NCBI GenBank assembly: GCA_002506535.1
Contig: DAXT01000004.1
Coordinates: 75,381-139,380 of the forward strand
Origin: Methanothrix harundinacea
GTDB taxonomy: Archaea; Halobacteriota; Methanosarcinia; Methanotrichales; Methanotrichaceae
Direction: 5' to 3'
Length of the DNA: 64,000 nt
Shown here: piece after piece, positions 31,927-40,006 of the stretch
Layout: the number at the start of each line of letters is the position of its first letter
Numbering within the stretch: the first letter of the stretch is position 1
Notes under the pieces: generated by a model
What the model was told of the DNA's origin: nothing
What the model saw: only the letters and a program-made list of their open reading frames with translations
The model's database searches: none
Made by a program: the position numbers and the translations under genes

Positions 31927-32238
31927 TCAGTCGTACTCTCTCCAGGTGAAATCGCATTTTGTGCATCTGAAGAAGCGGACCTCGCTCTCGTCAGCGGAAC
32001 GCAGCTGCCGCAGCCACCAGTAGGCGGTATCATTCCCGCACTCAGGGCACCTGGACTTGGTGGTGGGAAGCCCCGCCGCCTCGGAGTCTTCGATTACCGT
32101 CATCAGCCGCTCTTTCTGCTCGGTCTTGCTGATATGGTGGTCGCCCCTCTTCATCTCGACCTTCCTGCCGCACCTTCTGCAGACGAGCATCCCTTCAGTC
32201 GGCACCATTATGCTCTTACAATCGGGACAAAACTCCAT
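31927..32238 (-). CDS. Transcription factor S (TFS), RNA polymerase cleavage factor
   Basis: This 103-residue protein has two zinc ribbons. The N-terminal one (EFCPDCKSIM...CRRCGRKVE) resembles Rpb9. The C-terminal one is TFIIS-like (SRCPECGNDTAYWW...FRCTKCDFTWREYD) with the RSADE loop whose acidic residues enter the polymerase active site to stimulate transcript cleavage. I start at 32238 because a TTTAATATG element at about 32260-32270 places transcription initiation at that ATG; the upstream ATG at 32256 would add six residues. It is divergent from the ACT-domain gene and 78 nt upstream of pcn on the same strand. Confidence 0.93.
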   Translation of the reverse strand: MEFCPDCKSIMVPTEGMLVCRRCGRKVEMKRGDHHISKTEQKERLMTVIEDSEAAGLPTTKSRCPECGNDTAYWWLRQLRSADESEVRFFRCTKCDFTWREYD

Positions 32239-32339
32239 CAGATGACGAGTACTCACTCGTCATATTAAAGTTTACCAGTTGAGTAAAGGTACTTTATGGT
32301 GGGATGGTCATCCCGTTTCCATCCATCTCTGAGGTGATC

Positions 32340-32996
32340 ATGAGCACAGCGTTGAACGTAATCTGCGAGAACAGGCCCGGGGTCCTGAGGGATATAGCCG
32401 GGGTCGTCGCGAACCGGGGCGGAAACATCGAGTACACCCAGCAGTTCGTCCTGGAGCGGGGCGTCAACACCGGCAAGGCGACGGTCTACATGGAGATCGA
32501 CGGGCTGGCAGAGGGGATTCTGGAGGATCTTGAGGCGCTCCCGGCGGTCCTGGAGGTCTCCGTCCACCAGTCCTTCGAGAAGATATACGGCTCCAGGGTG
32601 ATCATCATAGGGGGCGGAGCCCAGGTCGCCCAGGCGGCCGTCGGGGCCGTCAACGAGGCGGACCGCCACAACCTCCGGGGGGAGAGGATCAGCGTCGACA
32701 CCATACCCCTGGTAGGGGAAGACCCGATAGCCGATGCCGTCAACGCCGTAGGCCGCCTCCACAGGGCCTCGGTCCTGGTCCTGGCGGGGGCGCTGATGGG
32801 GGGGAGGATATCCGAGGAGGTCCAGAGGCTCCAGGAGGAGGGGATCCCGGTGATCGCCCTGAAGATGGCAGGGTCTGTCCCCCGCTACGCCGACCTGGTG
32901 GTGACAGACCCCATCCAGGCGGGGACCTTCGCGGTGATGCACGTCGCAAAAACCGCCATCTTCGACATAAATAGAGTGCGAGGGATGGAATTTTGA
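32340..32996 (+). CDS. ACT-domain protein (DUF5612 type)
   Basis: This 218-residue protein begins with an ACT domain (ALNVICENRPGVLRDIAGVVANRGGNIEYTQQFV, about residues 4-75), a small-molecule (often amino acid) sensing module. The second part (about 80-218) is a Rossmann-like alpha/beta domain with VIIIGGGAQVAQAAVGAVNEADRHN and GGRISEEVQ, matching the archaeal DUF5612 group. GAGGTGAT lies directly before the ATG at 32340. No enzymatic motif is recognised. A regulatory role that senses a metabolite is inferred from the ACT domain. It is monocistronic, and the downstream redox genes run on the opposite strand. Confidence 0.82.
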   Translation: MSTALNVICENRPGVLRDIAGVVANRGGNIEYTQQFVLERGVNTGKATVYMEIDGLAEGILEDLEALPAVLEVSVHQSFEKIYGSRVIIIGGGAQVAQAAVGAVNEADRHNLRGERISVDTIPLVGEDPIADAVNAVGRLHRASVLVLAGALMGGRISEEVQRLQEEGIPVIALKMAGSVPRYADLVVTDPIQAGTFAVMHVAKTAIFDINRVRGMEF

Positions 32997-33045
32997 GCCT
33001 CTGGAGGCGACCTTGCGCCGGAGATGGAGGACCCTCAATAAGGGA

Positions 33046-33297
33046 TCAGCCCCGAAGCCCCATCGCCTCGAGGTCCCTGATCTTCTCGCCCTGGAATAGG
33101 TCTTCGACGGTGTAAAAGTCATCCCCGGCCATCAGGACCGGGGCGCTGAGGGTGAATACCCCGTTGACCCGAAGCTCCGTCAGGGCCTCGGCGGTGGCCA
33201 TATCCACCGTCTCGAAGTCGACCCCCCAGCGCTTCAGGACCCTCTTGACCTCTTCGCACCGGGGACAGGCGGCGGTGGCGTAAACGACGTACTTCAT
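33046..33297 (-). CDS. Glutaredoxin-like thiol-disulfide protein
   Basis: This 83-residue thioredoxin-fold protein begins MKYVVYATAACPRCEEVKRVL, with the redox-active CPRC at residues 11-14. A further beta-alpha unit ends in the cis-proline segment SAPVLMAGDDFYTVEDL. The length and CPxC motif are those of glutaredoxins and the archaeal NrdH/glutaredoxin group. Reduction of a partner enzyme's disulfide is the expected role; the partner is unknown. The cysteine-rich gene at 33338-33673 lies 40 nt upstream on the same strand, so the two may form a redox pair. Confidence 0.82.
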   Translation of the reverse strand: MKYVVYATAACPRCEEVKRVLKRWGVDFETVDMATAEALTELRVNGVFTLSAPVLMAGDDFYTVEDLFQGEKIRDLEAMGLRG

Positions 33298-33337
33298 AGA
33301 TCCATCTCCTCCAAATCGATCCATCTCAAAGGACGGT

Positions 33338-33673
33338 TCATCTCAGCACCATCGGGTACCCCTTATCCGAACGGACGGCGTACCCGGAATCGACGGCCTT
33401 TTCGGCGCAATTCCGGCAGCATGAGAAGTTGGCGAGGTAGACCACCCCCCCCATCTCGTGCTCGAAGATGTTGTTGCAGCTCATCCCCATGATCCGCCTG
33501 CAGTCAAGCCCCCTGCAGAACTCGTGGTCGTCGGCCCCCGCAGGAAACTCGTCCTCAAACCAGATCTTCGGCAGGAGGACCGGGAGGATCGCCATGTCCA
33601 TGCCGCATCCGCAGGGCCCGTAGGTGTCCTCGGGGCCGTCGTAGACGACGGCCTTGGTGATCTGATATCTCAT
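33338..33673 (-). CDS. Cysteine-rich protein of unknown function
   Basis: This 111-residue cytoplasmic protein has many cysteines: GPCGCGMD (about 20-27), EFCRGLDCRRIMGMSC (about 52-67) and FSCCRNCAEK (about 85-94). The spacing fits one or more metal or iron-sulfur sites. The sequence opens MRYQITKAVVYDGPEDTYG and I recognise no family. GGGGTGG lies just upstream of the ATG at 33673. It is followed 40 nt later by the glutaredoxin-like gene on the same strand. A redox or metal-handling role is inferred from cysteine content and neighbourhood only. Confidence 0.65.
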   Translation of the reverse strand: MRYQITKAVVYDGPEDTYGPCGCGMDMAILPVLLPKIWFEDEFPAGADDHEFCRGLDCRRIMGMSCNNIFEHEMGGVVYLANFSCCRNCAEKAVDSGYAVRSDKGYPMVLR

Positions 33674-34058
33674 ATTCCGCCACCCCAATTCATCCTCTAT
33701 CTCGCCCGGAAGCCTAAATAACCTTTCTCATATCCCCAGGATGGAGGGGGCCGGACATACATTGAGGGTGGCGGGATCGCTCCAAGAGTCCGGAGGCTCC
33801 GGGAATCCCAGCTCTTCTCCGGGACTGGAAGATCTCTAAATGAAAAGAAACTGTCTTTATGGGACGTTTGGCCGAAAATGCTTATATAATCATTTTTCTT
33901 CGATTTTTCGATATAATATTGCCTGCAAGTTTAGGAAAATTATATATAGAGACCTGATGGACAACCTGGTATCAAATAGGCTCTTATGTCGGAGAAGAAG
34001 CTGGTTAATCCTTTTTCTGACTGCGAGAGCCCGATTCGATCTGAGGAGATGAGCTGAA
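33674..34058 (+). promoter_or_regulatory. Long AT-rich leader and promoter region of the histone gene
   Basis: This 385-nt divergent spacer has no gene I can support. Its right half is strongly AT-rich, with candidate TATA boxes at about 33880-33887 (CTTATATAA) and 33939-33949 (ATTATATATAG). Use of the second would start transcription near 33970, giving a 5' leader of about 90 nt before the histone ATG. GAGGAG about 10 nt before the start is the ribosome site. Confidence 0.5.
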
Positions 34059-34292
34059 ATGGCGATACTTCCTGTGGCACCGGTCAGCCGACTCATTCGC
34101 GAGGCGGGGGCAAAGAGGGTCAGCGAAGGCGCGCGCGACGCCCTGGCAGAGATTCTGGAGAGCTACGGCATGGAGGTGGCCGAGGAGGCGGTGGAATGGG
34201 CGAACCACGCCAAGAGGAAGACGGTGAAGGCCGAGGACATCAAAGAGGCGGTGAAGAGGGTGAGGCCTCCCCGGGCCCCCGGCACCGACTGA
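34059..34292 (+). CDS. Archaeal histone
   Basis: This 77-residue protein consists of one histone fold plus a short C-terminal tail: LPVAPVSRLIREAGAKRVSEGA, then ARDALAEILESYGMEVAEEAVEWANHAKRKTVKAEDIKEAVKR split over helices 1, 2 and 3. It dimerises and wraps DNA in the chromosome. The C-terminal RPPRAPGTD tail is longer than in the minimal HMf type but not a long eukaryotic-like tail. It has its own promoter with an unusually long leader and lies 40 nt upstream of gatE on the same strand. Confidence 0.95.
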   Translation: MAILPVAPVSRLIREAGAKRVSEGARDALAEILESYGMEVAEEAVEWANHAKRKTVKAEDIKEAVKRVRPPRAPGTD

Positions 34293-34332
34293 GGCAGATA
34301 TTATATAACCGAGGCGGCTAGGTCGTCCATCT

Positions 34333-36222
34333 ATGCCTGAAAACAGAGAGTACGCCTCCCTGGGGCTGGTATGCGGCATCGAGATCCATCAGCAGCTCGA
34401 TACCGCGGCGAAGCTCTTCTGCGGCTGTCCCACCAGGATCAGAGACGTTGAGGAGTCGGACCATCAGTTCTTCAGGCGGCTGCGACCGGCGCGAAGCGAG
34501 CTCGGCGAGATCGATCGGGCCGCCCTGGAAGAGGTCCTCGTCTCCCGGAAGTTCATCTACAAATCCTACGATTCCACCTGCCTGGTGGAGGCTGACGATG
34601 AGCCCCCCAGCGAGCTGAACCGCGAGGCGCTGGAGATAGGGATCGTCGTCTCGAAACTTCTATCGATGCAGATCGCCGACGAGGTCCAAACCATGAGAAA
34701 GATCGTCATCGACGGCTCCAACACCTCGGGGTTCCAGAGGACCGCATACCTCGCCTCTCACGGCGGGATCGAGACCTCCAGCGGCAGGGTCGGGATCGAG
34801 ACGATCTGCCTGGAGGAGGAGGCGGCCCGGATCGTCGACGACCGGGGGGACGAGGTCGTCTACTCCCTTGACCGGCTGGGGATACCTCTGGTGGAGATCT
34901 GCACCTCCCCCGACATAATCTCCCCCTCCCACGCCCGGGAGGTGGCCCGGCGCCTCGGGATGATCCTGCGGTCTACCGGGAGGGTCAAAAGGGGCCTTGG
35001 GACGATCCGCCAGGACGTCAACGTCTCCATCCGGGGCGGAGCGAGGGTGGAGATCAAGGGGGTCCAGGAGCTGAACCTCATCGAGACGATCGTGGCGGTG
35101 GAGGCGGAAAGGCAGCACCTTCTCCTGGAGATCAGAGACGAACTCCTCGTCCGCGGTGCGAGGGTCCACCACCAGGTGGCGGACGTCACCGGGATCTTCG
35201 CCGGGACCGGGTCCAAGGTGATCAAGGCTGCCCTCAAGAGGGGGGGCGCCGTCCTGGCGGTGAGGCTCGGGGGCTTTGCGGGCCTTTTGGGAAAGGAGAT
35301 CCAGCCGGGACGGCGGCTCGGCTCCGAACTGTCGGACCGGGCCAAGAGGGCGGGGGTCGGCGGGATCTTCCACTCCGACGAGCTTCCCGCCTACGGGATC
35401 ACCGACGAAGAGGTGGAGATGGTCCGCAGGAGCCTGGAGGCCGGGGAGGAGGACTCGGTGGTGATGGTGGCGGCGGAGCGGGACCGGGCCGAGGCGGCGA
35501 TGAAGGCGGTCCTGGAGAGGGGGGAGGAGGCCCTGGCGGGGGTCCCCGAAGAGACGAGGCGGGCGCTGCCTGACGGGACGAGCGAGTACATGAGACCCCT
35601 TCCGGGTTCCGCCCGGATGTACCCGGAGACGGACGTCCCCCCCGTGGTCGTCGCCCCCGAGTACGTGGCGTCCCTTACCCTCCCCGAGCTCTTCGACGAG
35701 AGGGCGGCGCGGTTCGAAGAGGAGTACGGTTTAAACCACGAGTTTGCGACCCTCATGGCAAAGTCGCCATACTATCACCTCTTCGAGGAGGCGGTCCGGG
35801 ATCTATCCCTCCCTTCTGCCCTGGTGGTGAGGACCCTGGAGATGATACCCAGGGAGCTCGCCGGGGAGGGGGTCCCCGTATCGAGGCTGACGGAGGTCCG
35901 GCTCAAAGAGGCCCTCATCCTCGTCGCCGGAGGTGTGGCGAAAGAGGGGATTCCACAGCTTCTGGAGTCGATGGCCAAGAACCCCCACCTCTCCGCCCCG
36001 GAGGCAGCGGAGGCTGCGGGCCTGGCGGGGGTCGGTGAAGGGGATGTGGAGGCGGTCGTCGCCGCCATCGTCGCCGAAAAGGAGGCTTTCGTCAGAGAGA
36101 GGGGCGAGGCGGCCCTGGCGCCCCTGATGGGGCTCGTCATGAAGGAGCTGCGGGGGAAGGCCGACGGCGCCCTCGTCAGCTCCGCCCTGAAGCGGGAGAT
36201 CCGCCGGATCCTGGGGGAATGA
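34333..36222 (+). CDS. gatE: Glutamyl-tRNA(Gln) amidotransferase subunit E
   Basis: This 629-residue subunit belongs to the archaea-specific GatDE complex that converts Glu-tRNA-Gln to Gln-tRNA-Gln. The N-terminal GatB-like catalytic domain shows GLVCGIEIHQQLDT, the CGCPTRI zinc-type segment, and the VEADDEPP and GSNTSGFQRT motifs. A middle AspRS-type GAD domain insertion (about 290-410) and a C-terminal YqeY-like helical tail (about 480-629) follow. The presence of GAD separates GatE from GatB. gatD is not in this window. Its neighbours are the histone gene (40 nt upstream) and an Orc gene. Confidence 0.95.
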   Translation: MPENREYASLGLVCGIEIHQQLDTAAKLFCGCPTRIRDVEESDHQFFRRLRPARSELGEIDRAALEEVLVSRKFIYKSYDSTCLVEADDEPPSELNREALEIGIVVSKLLSMQIADEVQTMRKIVIDGSNTSGFQRTAYLASHGGIETSSGRVGIETICLEEEAARIVDDRGDEVVYSLDRLGIPLVEICTSPDIISPSHAREVARRLGMILRSTGRVKRGLGTIRQDVNVSIRGGARVEIKGVQELNLIETIVAVEAERQHLLLEIRDELLVRGARVHHQVADVTGIFAGTGSKVIKAALKRGGAVLAVRLGGFAGLLGKEIQPGRRLGSELSDRAKRAGVGGIFHSDELPAYGITDEEVEMVRRSLEAGEEDSVVMVAAERDRAEAAMKAVLERGEEALAGVPEETRRALPDGTSEYMRPLPGSARMYPETDVPPVVVAPEYVASLTLPELFDERAARFEEEYGLNHEFATLMAKSPYYHLFEEAVRDLSLPSALVVRTLEMIPRELAGEGVPVSRLTEVRLKEALILVAGGVAKEGIPQLLESMAKNPHLSAPEAAEAAGLAGVGEGDVEAVVAAIVAEKEAFVRERGEAALAPLMGLVMKELRGKADGALVSSALKREIRRILGE

Positions 36223-36351
36223 TCGACGCAAGGGCCGATCTCTCTTCCGAGGTCGGGGCAGGGAACCTTATTTATTTCTCGCCGGGCCAACTATAATCTC
36301 GTCTGAAAGCTGTTCATTCTCTTGAGGACGGGGCCGCCGGGAGATTGAGGT

Positions 36352-37500
36352 ATGAAGCGAGAGATCCTCCTATGGGACGAGACGATCTTCAAGGACCGGG
36401 AGGTCCTGGAGTTCGACCACATGCCTGAGCACTTCGCCCACCGGGAGTCCCAGATGGAGGCTCTGAAGTTCTCCGTGCGCCCCGCCTTCGCGGGGGGGCG
36501 CCCCGTCAACACCCTCTGCCTCGGACCCCCCGGCACCGGGAAGACGACGGCCGTATACAAGCTATTCAGCGAGATCGAGGCCAATTCTTCGAAGGTCGTC
36601 CCCGTCCACGTCAACTGCCAGATGGACCATACGAGGCACGCCATATTCCTGCGGATCTACAGCAAGCTTTTGGGCCACTCCCCCCCGGCGAGCGGCGTCT
36701 CCTTCAAGAGGGTCCTGGAGAGGATCGCCAGGACGATGGCTAAGGAGAACCGGATCCTGGTAGTCGCCCTCGACGACGTCAACTACCTCTTCCCCGAGAA
36801 GGAGGTAGACCGGGTCCTCTACACCCTCCTGCGGGCCCACGAGACCTTTCCAGGCTTTCGGGCCGGGGTGATCGCCGTCCTCAGCGAGCCTGCCCTGGCT
36901 TACGTCTTCGATCCGAGGGTCGAGTCGGTCTTCCAGCCGGAGGAGGTCCCCTTTCCCCTCTACTCGACCTCGGAGATCAGGGAGATTCTGGAAGGTCGGG
37001 CCCAGATCGGCTTTTATCCCGGGGTCGTCTCTGGCGATGTGATCGAGAAGATCGCCGACCTCACCGAGAGGGCCGGGGACCTGCGGGTCGGGATCGACCT
37101 TCTCAAGAGGGCGGGGCTGGAGGCGGAGAGGAGGGCATCGAAGTCGATATCCTCCGAAGACGTCGAGAGGGCGTACGAGAGGTCTAGGCTCGTCCACCTC
37201 TCGAGCGCGTTGAAGCCCCTGCGGGAGGACGAGCTCCTCCTCCTCACCCTGGCGGCGGAGATGGAGACCTCGAAGGCGGGAGACCTCTACAGCAGATTCC
37301 ATGAGGCCACCGGCTCCGGCTATACCCGGTTTCATGAGATATTAAACAAGCTCGACGCCGCGAGGCTCGTCGATACCGACTTCAGCGGCCCCGGCCACCG
37401 GGGCAGGTCCCGGGTCGTCAGGATAAGGTACGATCCCGGTGAGGTCCTCGACAGCGTCAGGAAGAGGAGAGAACCTGGAGGCCGAGGTGAAAATATATAG
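36352..37500 (+). CDS. Orc1/Cdc6-type replication initiator paralogue
   Basis: This 382-residue AAA+ protein has a C-terminal winged helix. Walker A is GPPGTGKTTAVYKL (about residues 62-75). Walker B reads LVVALDDVNYLF, where most archaeal Orc1 proteins have Asp-Glu, so ATP hydrolysis may differ; this form is typical of the second, more divergent Orc group. Sensor 1 and 2 regions follow, then a winged helix at about 290-370 (ELLLLTLAAEMETSKAGDLYSRF). It should bind origin DNA and load MCM. The 129 nt upstream hold AT-rich sequence but no clear origin recognition boxes. It is monocistronic. Confidence 0.9.
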   Translation: MKREILLWDETIFKDREVLEFDHMPEHFAHRESQMEALKFSVRPAFAGGRPVNTLCLGPPGTGKTTAVYKLFSEIEANSSKVVPVHVNCQMDHTRHAIFLRIYSKLLGHSPPASGVSFKRVLERIARTMAKENRILVVALDDVNYLFPEKEVDRVLYTLLRAHETFPGFRAGVIAVLSEPALAYVFDPRVESVFQPEEVPFPLYSTSEIREILEGRAQIGFYPGVVSGDVIEKIADLTERAGDLRVGIDLLKRAGLEAERRASKSISSEDVERAYERSRLVHLSSALKPLREDELLLLTLAAEMETSKAGDLYSRFHEATGSGYTRFHEILNKLDAARLVDTDFSGPGHRGRSRVVRIRYDPGEVLDSVRKRREPGGRGENI

Positions 37501-37535
37501 AATATATGCCGTAAGGGCTGTAATTTTGTGAAAGA

Positions 37536-37570
37536 CCATCTATTTATCCTATTGTCATTAATTTTATACC
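37536..37570 (+). promoter_or_regulatory. Conserved promoter element of pstS copy 1
   Basis: This 35-bp block (CCATCTATTTAT, then TATTG, then TTTTATACC) matches a block at 39947-39981 upstream of pstS copy 2 at 28 of 35 positions. Both end about 26 nt before the start codon. TTTTATACC is the likely TATA box; the upstream CTATTTAT part may be a regulator or BRE site. Confidence 0.6.
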
Positions 37571-37596
37571 AGACGCCTGTAAGTAGCAGGTCCCTG

Positions 37597-38457
37597 ATGA
37601 ATAGACCGTTAGTTTCCATTTTGGTCGCCGTCCTGGCGATCGGATCGATCCTCGCCTTCTCTGGTTGTTTAGGTGAGGACGGCATCTCCGCCCCCCAGAA
37701 GGCGGCCGTGGTAAAGGTCGCCGGGTCGACGACGGTGATGCCCCTGGTGGAGGCCTCTGCCGAAGAGTTCAACCGGATCCAGGATGGGGTGAGGGTGTCG
37801 GTCAGCGGCGGCGGCACCGGCGTCGGGATAAAGAACGTCGCCGAGGGGCTGGCAGATATAGCCATGTCCTCAAGGGACGTGAAGCCCGAGGAGATCGCAA
37901 GCTACGGCGACCGGTTCGTCGAGTTCCTGGTAGCCTACGACGCCATAGCCTTGGTCGTGAGCGATCCCATTTACGAGGCGGGGATCACCGACCTCTCCCG
38001 GGAAGAGGTGAGGGCGATCTACAGCGGCGATGTCGCCAACTGGAAGGATCTGGGAGGTCCCGACGAGAAGATCTACGTCGTGGCGAGGGAGGTCGGCTCC
38101 GGGACTAGGGATACCTTCAACGCAATGGTGATGGGGAGGGAAGGGGCCGAGACCCCCGGGGTCACCACATACCACGGGAGCAACGCCGAGGTTAAGACGG
38201 CGGTGACCAGGAGCGATAAGGCGATAGGATACGTCGGCATGAACTACCTGGAGGGGGGCGCCTTCCGGGCCGTCGCCTTCCAGGGGGTCGAGGCGAGGGA
38301 AGAGACGATCAAGGGCGGCTCATACCCGTTATCGAGGGCCCTGCTCCTCTACACCTTCGGCGAGCCGAGCCCAGAAGTGAGAGCCTTTATAGACTTCATC
38401 CTGAGCGAAGAGGGGCAAAAGATCGTGGCGGAGTCCGGCTTTGTGCCGGTCCGTTGA
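37597..38457 (+). CDS. pstS: Phosphate-binding protein PstS, copy 1 (lipoprotein)
   Basis: This protein of about 286 residues is an extracytoplasmic phosphate-binding protein. A signal peptide with lipobox FSGC (Cys24) anchors it to the membrane. The mature domain has VAGSTTVMPLVEASAEEFN (phosphate-binding loop), SGGGTGVGIKNVAEG, the SRDVKPEE region and a late VGSGTRDTF loop whose Ser/Thr/Arg contact phosphate. It is the first of three paralogues in 4.3 kb. The start at 37597 is chosen for the lipobox and because the promoter block ends 26 nt upstream. It has no ABC or permease gene directly downstream. A hairpin terminator follows at 38516-38548. Confidence 0.9.
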   Translation: MNRPLVSILVAVLAIGSILAFSGCLGEDGISAPQKAAVVKVAGSTTVMPLVEASAEEFNRIQDGVRVSVSGGGTGVGIKNVAEGLADIAMSSRDVKPEEIASYGDRFVEFLVAYDAIALVVSDPIYEAGITDLSREEVRAIYSGDVANWKDLGGPDEKIYVVAREVGSGTRDTFNAMVMGREGAETPGVTTYHGSNAEVKTAVTRSDKAIGYVGMNYLEGGAFRAVAFQGVEAREETIKGGSYPLSRALLLYTFGEPSPEVRAFIDFILSEEGQKIVAESGFVPVR

Positions 38458-38515
38458 GGTCGTCGAAGATGAGATCTCGGCCGGAAGGCGGGATAGAAGA
38501 AAAGAAGTTGGAGGG

Positions 38516-38548
38516 AGTGGCGCTGGCGATCAGGGTGCCAGCGCTACT
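38516..38548. terminator. Hairpin between convergent pstS copy 1 and secreted-protein gene
   Basis: Inverted arms of 12 nt (AGTGGCGCTGGC and GCCAGCGCTACT, one G-T mismatch) are separated by a 9-nt loop; CTTT follows on the plus strand. It probably terminates both convergent genes. A close copy lies at 39761-39785. Confidence 0.55.
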
Positions 38549-38584
38549 CTTTCATCGTCATCTTTCAGGGTTCGATCGGGCTCT

Positions 38585-39526
38585 TCAAAGGGGCTGGGCC
38601 CTGGACTTGTCCTCCCAGGCCTTCCCCCAGGCGACGTCGCGGCAGGTGCAGTCGAAGATCTCCTTCTCCCCCCACATCCTGTCGTCTTCGGCCATCCCGG
38701 CGTAACCGCCTATGCAGCAGGAGAGCCAGTCGGGCCTCGGCTTCTTGGCGACCTTGCAGGCGGTGAACTCCATATTCTTCTGGATCTTGAAGGTTCCGAC
38801 GTAGTTCTCGTCTATCTCGACGATGGGGTTCTTCCAGCCGTGGTCTCCATCACCCGCCACCAGCTCGCCGATGTGGACGACACCCTCCGTCACTTCCTCC
38901 TCGATCTTCATCCGGGCGAGGCCGATGCCGTCCTCAGGGGTGGAGCTGAATCTATTTAGCTTTTTATCGCCGAATTCATAGTAATAGGGAACCTCCTCCT
39001 TGCACTGGAGGTCCACACTGATGTCCTTGACGAAGGCTGAGGCGTACTCGATCTGGTGGTGCATCGATACCCCCATCTCCGGCTGATAGTTCTTCCCCCA
39101 GGTCTTCTCCTTCAGCTTGGAGTTGTATACGATGGGGTTCTTCTCATACCAGCCGGTCCCGTAGGCGAAGGCCACGGGGGAGTAGACCATCTCGTTCTGC
39201 TCGAGGAAGGATATGTTCTGGGCGTAGGCATAATCAGATCCAGAATAAGCATGGGTGTTGACATCCTGATAAAAATATTTGTTCCTGCTCAGGTTTGAGC
39301 TGATCAGCGTCGCTCCATCGATGGTGCCGCTCCCGTGCATATAGTTCAATAGCTCAAGGTTTCCGGTGTTTACGTTCTGGCGGACCATGGCGTAGCCGCT
39401 CCCTGCCATATCCTGCTCGAAAGAATGCTCGTAATGCTTCTCCCAGGCGGCCGATGCGAAAGTCGCCATGAAAAATAGCAGGGCGATGACCGCCCCAGCT
39501 TTCACCTTCTTTTCAATACGTATCAC
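38585..39526 (-). CDS. Secreted protein of unknown function
   Basis: This 313-residue exported protein starts with GTG at 39526 (GGAGG just upstream). It has a signal peptide, cationic IRIEKKVK followed by a hydrophobic core ending FASAAWEK at about residue 28. The mature part is rich in Tyr, Asn, Ser and charged residues, with GSGTIDGATLISSN and YVGTFKIQKNMEF segments that resemble the secreted paralogues at 5-1190. The C terminus is cysteine-rich (CCIGGYAGM, DCTCRDVAWGKAW). That C-terminal block is duplicated as an isolated fragment at 39803-39930. The composition is AT-richer than nearby housekeeping genes. A surface or adhesive role is inferred. Confidence 0.75.
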   Translation of the reverse strand: MIRIEKKVKAGAVIALLFFMATFASAAWEKHYEHSFEQDMAGSGYAMVRQNVNTGNLELLNYMHGSGTIDGATLISSNLSRNKYFYQDVNTHAYSGSDYAYAQNISFLEQNEMVYSPVAFAYGTGWYEKNPIVYNSKLKEKTWGKNYQPEMGVSMHHQIEYASAFVKDISVDLQCKEEVPYYYEFGDKKLNRFSSTPEDGIGLARMKIEEEVTEGVVHIGELVAGDGDHGWKNPIVEIDENYVGTFKIQKNMEFTACKVAKKPRPDWLSCCIGGYAGMAEDDRMWGEKEIFDCTCRDVAWGKAWEDKSRAQPL

Positions 39527-39802
39527 GTCATCCCTCCATCAAAATTAAGACATTAAGATCGCCGATTCATCGACAACCGCTTGACTAGATTAGTGATAAC
39601 ACCAAGTATATAACGATTTATCCTCAGCATCCTCTCTCCAAAATTTGTTCTACAAAAATTGATAACACGAGTAAAAAATGTAATAATAATAAGAATTCGT
39701 ACAAAATGTTCACAAAGTTCAGACTATAAAAATGACCCTAAAAATAATGTGGAGGGAGCGGCGCTGGCGGCATAAACGCCAGCGCGACTCAGCTTATCAT
39801 AG
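39527..39802. other. AT-rich spacer with a duplicated hairpin
   Basis: This AT-rich non-coding stretch holds two TGATAAC-AC copies (about 39593 and 39660) and, near its right end, a GGAGGGAG...GCGCTGGCG/CGCCAGCGC hairpin (39761-39785). That hairpin duplicates the one after pstS copy 1. It provides the promoter of the secreted-protein gene on the minus strand. Confidence 0.5.
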
Positions 39803-39930
39803 CTATTTCATGGGGTATCTGCCGTAATTCGGCAGATTCAGGGACTGCTCCCTGGATTTGTCGCTCCAGGACTTCCCCCAGGCGACGTCGCGACAGGTGC
39901 AGTCGAAGACCTCAATATACCCTATATATG
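39803..39930 (-). pseudogene. Fragment of the secreted-protein gene (C-terminal part only)
   Basis: Reading the minus strand gives ...VFDCTCRDVAWGKSWSDKSRE..., then a stop at 39803-39805. This is the same DCTCRDVAWGK-x-W-x-DKSR-x-Q segment that ends the protein at 38585-39526. The nucleotide match runs over about 75 nt and is followed by its own short tail. There is no start codon or N-terminal part. It is a leftover of a duplication that also copied the adjoining hairpin. Confidence 0.7.
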
Positions 39931-39946
39931 CATAAGTTGGATCGGT

Positions 39947-39981
39947 CCATCTATTTATTTTATTGCGGATAGTTTTATACC
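39947..39981 (+). promoter_or_regulatory. Conserved promoter element of pstS copy 2
   Basis: This is the second copy of the 35-bp block seen at 37536-37570 (28 of 35 identical, including CCATCTATTTAT, TATTG and TTTTATACC). It ends 25 nt before the ATG at 40007. Confidence 0.6.
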
Positions 39982-40006
39982 CTATACCGGCGGGAGGGGG
40001 GTCTGT

